In this document: positions 60,581 to 64,000 of the stretch, in pieces
Layout of the letters: each line of letters opens with the position of its first letter
How positions within the stretch are numbered: the first letter of the stretch is position 1
Assembly (NCBI RefSeq): GCF_024707545.1
Contig: NZ_CP062229.1
Span: 1,302,001 to 1,366,000, forward strand
Reading direction: 5' to 3'
Length of the DNA stretch: 64,000 nt
Source of the DNA: Mesorhizobium onobrychidis
GTDB taxonomy: Bacteria > Pseudomonadota > Alphaproteobacteria > Rhizobiales > Rhizobiaceae
The notes under the pieces: model-generated
The model's input: only the letters and a program-made list of their open reading frames with translations
The model's database searches: none
What the model was told of the DNA's origin: nothing
Program-made: the position numbers and the translations under genes

Positions 60581-61492
60581 TTACGCCGCCGGCTGCGCCT
60601 CGATGGTGCGCAGCGCCTGCATCTGGCGCTTGGCCGCGGCCTTGACCGCGTCCTGCACCTTCTCGAAGGCGCGCACCTCGATCTGGCGCACGCGCTCGCG
60701 GCTGATGTCGAACTCGGCCGACAGCTCTTCCAGCGTCAGCGGCTCCTCGGCCAGGCGGCGCGCCTCGAAGATGCGCCGCTCGCGCTCATTGAGCACGGCC
60801 AGAGCGCCCGACAGCATGCCGCGCCGGTTTTCCAGCTCGTCCTGCTCGATCAGCGCCTCTTCCTGGCTTTCGTGGTCGTCGACGAGCCAGTCCTGCCATT
60901 CACCGGATTCACCTTCGCTCGCCCGGATCGGTGCGTTGAGCGAGGCGTCGCCCGACAGGCGGCGGTTCATCGACACCACCTCCGCTTCGGACACGTTGAG
61001 GCGGGTGGCGATCTCGGTGATCTGGTCGGGCTTCAAATCGCCGTCGTCGAGCGCCTGGATCTTACCCTTCACCTTGCGCAGGTTGAAGAACAGGCGCTTC
61101 TGGTTGGCGGTCGTGCCCATCTTGACCAGGCTCCAGGAGCGCAGGATGTATTCCTGGATCGAGGCCTTGATCCACCACATGGCGTAGGTGGCTAGCCGGA
61201 AGCCGCGCTCCGGTTCGAATTTCTTGACGGCCTGCATCAGGCCGACATTGCCTTCTGAGATCACCTCGCCGATCGGCAGGCCGTAGCCGCGATAGCCCAT
61301 GGCAATCTTGGCGACGAGCCGAAGGTGGCTGGTGACGAGCTTGTGCGCAGCCGTGGTGTCCTCATGCTCGGCGTAACGCTTGGCGAGCATGTACTCTTCC
61401 TGCGGCTGAAGCATCGGAAAGCGACGGATTTCTTCCAGGTAGCGGCTGAGGCCGCCTTCGCCGGAAACGATACTGGGTAATGACTGGGCCAT
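60581..61492 (-). CDS. rpoH: RNA polymerase heat-shock sigma factor RpoH (sigma-32)
   Basis: The 303-residue protein has sigma-70 regions 1.2 to 4.2: YLEEIRRFPMLQPQEE, region 2 (HLRLVAKIAMGYRGYGLPIGEVISEGNVGLMQAVKKFEPERGFRLATYAMWWIKASIQEYI) and region 4.2 (ELSAEFDISRERVRQIEVRAFEK). The RpoH box QKRLFFNLR at 131-139 sets it apart from housekeeping sigmas. It directs heat-shock gene transcription. It is followed by a terminator and preceded by the rluD-type gene on the same strand. Confidence 0.96.
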   Translation of the reverse strand: MAQSLPSIVSGEGGLSRYLEEIRRFPMLQPQEEYMLAKRYAEHEDTTAAHKLVTSHLRLVAKIAMGYRGYGLPIGEVISEGNVGLMQAVKKFEPERGFRLATYAMWWIKASIQEYILRSWSLVKMGTTANQKRLFFNLRKVKGKIQALDDGDLKPDQITEIATRLNVSEAEVVSMNRRLSGDASLNAPIRASEGESGEWQDWLVDDHESQEEALIEQDELENRRGMLSGALAVLNERERRIFEARRLAEEPLTLEELSAEFDISRERVRQIEVRAFEKVQDAVKAAAKRQMQALRTIEAQPAA

Positions 61493-61699
61493 GATAGCGC
61501 CCCTCTCTCTTGGAGTGGTGCCCCCGAAACGTGGCGGGCATATATCGCGAACGCCAAAGGCTCGTTCGCGACAACCGGTGTATATAGGAACAAAACCAGA
61601 AAGGACAGCATTGGTTCAACACGAAACAGTGTGTCACGCCAAAGTGAACAACGCCGGTCAGGTTTTTGCCGATCAGGTTTTGAATGGATGGAGGGCGGT

Positions 61700-62785
61700 T
61701 TAGAGTTTGCGAAAGCCGTCGACGAGTTCCTCCATATCCCTCGTTATAGGCGCCTCGAACCTCATCGTTAAATGGGTAGTCGGATGCCGAAATTCAAGCA
61801 GGCGGGCATGCAATGCCTGTCGCGGAAATGCCTTCACCCGGCCTTTCAGCGGCTCGGGCAGCCGGTTCGCCTTGGTGCGAAAGGCCTGGCCGTAATCGGG
61901 ATCGCCGACGACCGGATGGCCGATATGAGCCATATGGACGCGGATCTGATGGGTGCGGCCGGTCTCGAGCCGGCATTCGACCAGGCTTGCCGTGGCAAAT
62001 TCCTTTTGCTGCTCGCCAAAGCGCTCGACCACGGTGAAATGGGTGACGGCGTGGCGGGCATCGTCGCGGCCCTCCGGCACCACGGCGCGACGCACGCGGT
62101 CGGCGGCGCGGCCGAGCGGCTCGTCGACCGTGCCTGTCGGTCTCGTCGGTATGCCCCAGACCAGCGCCAGGTAGGCGCGTTTGAGATCGCCGGTCAGGCC
62201 ATGGTCGGCAAAGGCCTCCGACAATGACTTGTGGGCGCGATCGGTCTTGGCGACGACCATGACGCCGCTGGTCTCCTTGTCAAGGCGGTGGACGATGCCC
62301 GGCCGCCGCACACCGCCGATGCCGGAAAGACTGTCGCCGCAATGGTGGATCAGCGCGTTGACCAGCGTGCCGGTCCAGTTGCCGGCGCCGGGATGGACGA
62401 CCAGCCCCGGGGGCTTGTTGATGACGATCAATTCATTGTCTTCATAGAGGACGTCGAGCGCGATGTTCTCGCCTTGCGGCTCCGCCGGCTCCGGCTCCGG
62501 CATGTCGACCGATACGCGGTCACCGGCCGCCATCTTGCGCTTGGTCTCGTTGACCGGTTGGCCGCCGACCTTGACGGCGCCCTGTCTGATCAGCATCTGC
62601 ACCCGGCTGCGCGACATGTCCGGGCCGAGCTTGCCCGCCAGCCATTGGTCGAGGCGCTGGCCGGCCGCATCGGGACCCGCTTCCAGCGCGATCGGTGCAC
62701 CGTCTGGCGATCCGCCCTCCATCAATCCATCCCCTGTCAATCCATCCTCTATCAATATGGGGGCCTCTTCGTTATGAGCGCTCAT
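61700..62785 (-). CDS. rluD: RluA family 23S rRNA pseudouridine synthase (RluD type)
   Basis: The 361-residue enzyme isomerises uridines in large-subunit rRNA. It has an N-terminal S4 RNA-binding domain (about 42-100, QRLDQWLAGKLGPDMSRSRVQMLIRQGAVKVGG). The RluA catalytic motif GIVHRLDKETSG carries the essential Asp (Asp169). The first 40 residues are a hydrophilic extension. rluD is a probable name from the RluD-like layout. It is upstream of rpoH on the same strand. Confidence 0.93.
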   Translation of the reverse strand: MSAHNEEAPILIEDGLTGDGLMEGGSPDGAPIALEAGPDAAGQRLDQWLAGKLGPDMSRSRVQMLIRQGAVKVGGQPVNETKRKMAAGDRVSVDMPEPEPAEPQGENIALDVLYEDNELIVINKPPGLVVHPGAGNWTGTLVNALIHHCGDSLSGIGGVRRPGIVHRLDKETSGVMVVAKTDRAHKSLSEAFADHGLTGDLKRAYLALVWGIPTRPTGTVDEPLGRAADRVRRAVVPEGRDDARHAVTHFTVVERFGEQQKEFATASLVECRLETGRTHQIRVHMAHIGHPVVGDPDYGQAFRTKANRLPEPLKGRVKAFPRQALHARLLEFRHPTTHLTMRFEAPITRDMEELVDGFRKL

Positions 62786-62811
62786 CGAAAATCGTTCCGG
62801 AATGTTTTGCC

Positions 62812-63207
62812 ATGGCTGCTGCCGACGAAGACGAGGAAAAGCCGCTCGACCCCGAAGTTGAAAAAGTGCGCAAGAAGCTCGTCCGCTTCGTCGCCATCAA
62901 TCTCGGCCTGCTGTTCCTCGCCCTTATGGTGGTGATCGCGGCCCTTGTCTACAAAACGCGCACAGCGCCGCCGCCAGCGGGCTCGCCGCCCAATAGTCCA
63001 TCCCTGGCCGGCGACATCCAGGTGCCGGCCGGCGAGCCGCTGACCGGCGACATCGTGCTGCCGGTCGGCGCCAAGGTGATGAGCCAGTCACTCTCCGGCA
63101 ACCGCGTCTCCATCGATGCGGAGCTTGCCGACGGCAGCCGCGCCATCTTTGTCTACGACACCACTGAGCGGCGGATCATTGGCCGGTTTTCGATCCGCAA
63201 CAAATGA
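62812..63207 (+). CDS. Membrane-anchored protein of unknown function, fimbrial-like
   Basis: The 131-residue protein starts with an acidic, charged stretch (ADEDEEKPLDPEVEKVRKKL). One membrane helix follows (about 25-46), then a short proline-rich linker and a beta-rich periplasmic part (AGEPLTGDIVLPVGAKVMSQ). It looks like a one-pass inner-membrane protein. No known function is evident. Its stop overlaps the next VOC gene (ATGA). Confidence 0.75.
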   Translation: MAAADEDEEKPLDPEVEKVRKKLVRFVAINLGLLFLALMVVIAALVYKTRTAPPPAGSPPNSPSLAGDIQVPAGEPLTGDIVLPVGAKVMSQSLSGNRVSIDAELADGSRAIFVYDTTERRIIGRFSIRNK

Positions 63208-63611
63208 CTGGTTTCGCCGAAAATCGCCGCGTCGCCACCGTCGCGCTCGTCGTCAGAAACGATGACGAGGCGATCTCCTGGTATGTCGACAGGTTGGGCT
63301 TTTTGCTCACCGAGGACGTCGATCTTGGCGGCGGCAAACGCTGGGTTACGGTGGCGCCGGCGAACGGACAAGGCGCGAGGCTGCTGCTGGCCGAAGCGGC
63401 GGACGATATGCAAGCAAGCAGCATCGGCAACCAGACCGGCGGCCGCGTCTTTTTGTTCCTCGAAACCGACGATTTTGTCCGCGACCACGCGGCAATGCTC
63501 GAAAAGGGCGTCGAATTCCGAGAGGCGCCCCGCCACGAGGCCTATGCCACTGTGGCGGTTTTCGCCGATCTCCACGGAAATCTCTGGGACCTGATCGAAC
63601 CAAAACGATAG
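63204..63611 (+). CDS. VOC family protein (glyoxalase-like)
   Basis: The 135-residue protein has a single VOC module (ATVALVVRNDDEAISWYVDRLGFLLTEDVDLGGGKRWVTVAP, ending AVFADLHGNLWDLIEP). It overlaps the preceding membrane protein gene by four bases, so the two are translationally linked. Metal-ligand positions include the terminal Glu-like contact, but the substrate is unknown. Confidence 0.88.
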   Translation: MTGFAENRRVATVALVVRNDDEAISWYVDRLGFLLTEDVDLGGGKRWVTVAPANGQGARLLLAEAADDMQASSIGNQTGGRVFLFLETDDFVRDHAAMLEKGVEFREAPRHEAYATVAVFADLHGNLWDLIEPKR

Positions 63612-63701
63612 GATTGCAACGGATATTTTCCCGGCACCATCGACTGTCCGAAGCCCAGTTGCTTTTTCCCAGCCGTCAGCCTATATCGCCGGTTCTTGAA
63701 C

Positions 63702-63776
63702 GCGCCCATCGTCTAGCGGTCAGGACACCGCCCTCTCACGGCGGGAACAGGGGTTCGATTCCCCTTGGGCGTACCA
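63702..63776 (+). tRNA. tRNA-Glu (anticodon CTC)
   Basis: The 75 bases form a full cloverleaf. The acceptor stem is GCGCCCA with TGGGCGT and the D-arm contains TCTAGCGGTCAGGA. The anticodon loop is CTCTCAC (CTC anticodon) and the T-arm is GGGGTTCGATTCCCC, with an encoded CCA end. It is followed at once by AT-rich sequence. Confidence 0.95.
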
Positions 63777-64000
63777 CTTAACTTACTGAAATAATTATAT
63801 AATTTTTCGAGATGGTCACGGACCGTTTCGATGGAACAAATATCCAACCAAATATATAAATCGAGCGTGGCGCGCAGCTTTGATAGGGAATCAGGCCGAT
63901 CCCAAGTCAACAGCCACTTTGGGTGGAAAGCGGAACATCAAGTCCGTTCATCCCGGAATGGGGGTACGAAATCCGTGCATATCACAAAGTGTTTTCGCGA
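63777..64000. other. AT-rich gene-free end of the window after tRNA-Glu
   Basis: After the tRNA the sequence becomes AT-rich (for example AATAATTATATAATTTTTCG) and no credible gene is present. The change in base composition next to a tRNA 3' end hints at an integration site, but no integrase is visible before the window ends. Confidence 0.4.

Noticed and set aside
63713..63910. Minus-strand 65-residue frame over tRNA-Glu
   Set aside because: It reads through the tRNA on the opposite strand and resembles the spurious peptides often predicted over tRNA genes.

Overview
The window looks like a chromosomal segment of an alphaproteobacterium of the order Rhizobiales, most likely Mesorhizobium or a close relative. 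The evidence is high GC with strong third-position GC bias, alphaproteobacterial marker families (DUF1013/TrcR, DUF1036, DUF1244, DUF1192, DUF3309, DUF4164, short DUF1127 proteins, Cys-less L32 and L36), a class I aldolase/pgk/gap/tkt cluster followed by DUF4164-zapA, and several families of short palindromic intergenic repeats typical of rhizobia. The species call is inferred from gene content and style, not from a database match. There is no transposase, integrase, phage gene, plasmid replication gene or CRISPR array.

Layout. 1-8.4 kb: a TetR regulator divergent from an isoquinoline-oxidoreductase-type molybdenum hydroxylase pair and a following RND efflux pair. 8.4-12 kb: DUF3309 peptide, NAD(P)-binding epimerase-like protein divergent from a LysR regulator, and an MFS exporter. 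12-19.3 kb: core genes (DUF1244, N-formylglutamate amidohydrolase, DUF1036, pyruvate kinase, alpha/beta hydrolase, TPR protein, rpmJ, purK, purE). 19.3-25.1 kb: a coherent accessory locus with a SelA-like PLP enzyme, a RidA-family protein, a polar amino acid ABC transporter and a divergent IclR regulator. 25-33.3 kb: two DUF465 peptides, ispG, lytic transglycosylase, methyltransferase, LysR, farnesyl-diphosphate synthase, mtgA, rpmF and small proteins. 33.3-38 kb: a cassette of HxlR and ArsR regulators, hydrolase, SRPBCC, glutathione transferase and SnoaL-like genes, with a truncated SRPBCC relic. 38-48.7 kb: MFS, DUF1192, quinone oxidoreductase, DUF1127, LysE, trcR, a WYL-regulator/VOC/DJ-1 group with shared palindromes, a dioxygenase-like VOC protein, an SGNH hydrolase and a frameshifted DUF899 gene. 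48.8-57.6 kb: central carbon cluster fba-pgk-(cvrA-type antiporter)-gap-tkt, then DUF4164-zapA and a strongly foldable non-coding stretch. 57.7-63.8 kb: peroxiredoxin, MBL-fold hydrolase, rpoH, rluD-type pseudouridine synthase, a VOC protein and tRNA-Glu(CTC), after which the sequence becomes AT-rich with no gene.

How the genes work together. Most of the window is housekeeping: glycolysis/gluconeogenesis/pentose phosphate (pyk, fba, pgk, gap, tkt), purine synthesis (purEK), isoprenoids (ispG, ispA), cell wall (mtgA, lytic transglycosylase), ribosome (rpmJ, rpmF, rluD), division (zapA) and heat shock (rpoH). The accessory islets each pair a regulator with small-molecule metabolism or detoxification. 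The most interesting is the 19.3-25.1 kb locus, which I read as uptake of an amino compound followed by PLP-dependent elimination, with RidA clearing the enamine/imine intermediate. Other points of note are an operator-like palindrome shared by a VOC gene and a DUF1127 gene near a WYL regulator, candidate structured RNAs after zapA and before rpoH, a tandemly repeated tkt promoter, a duplicated LysR start region and several gene relics.
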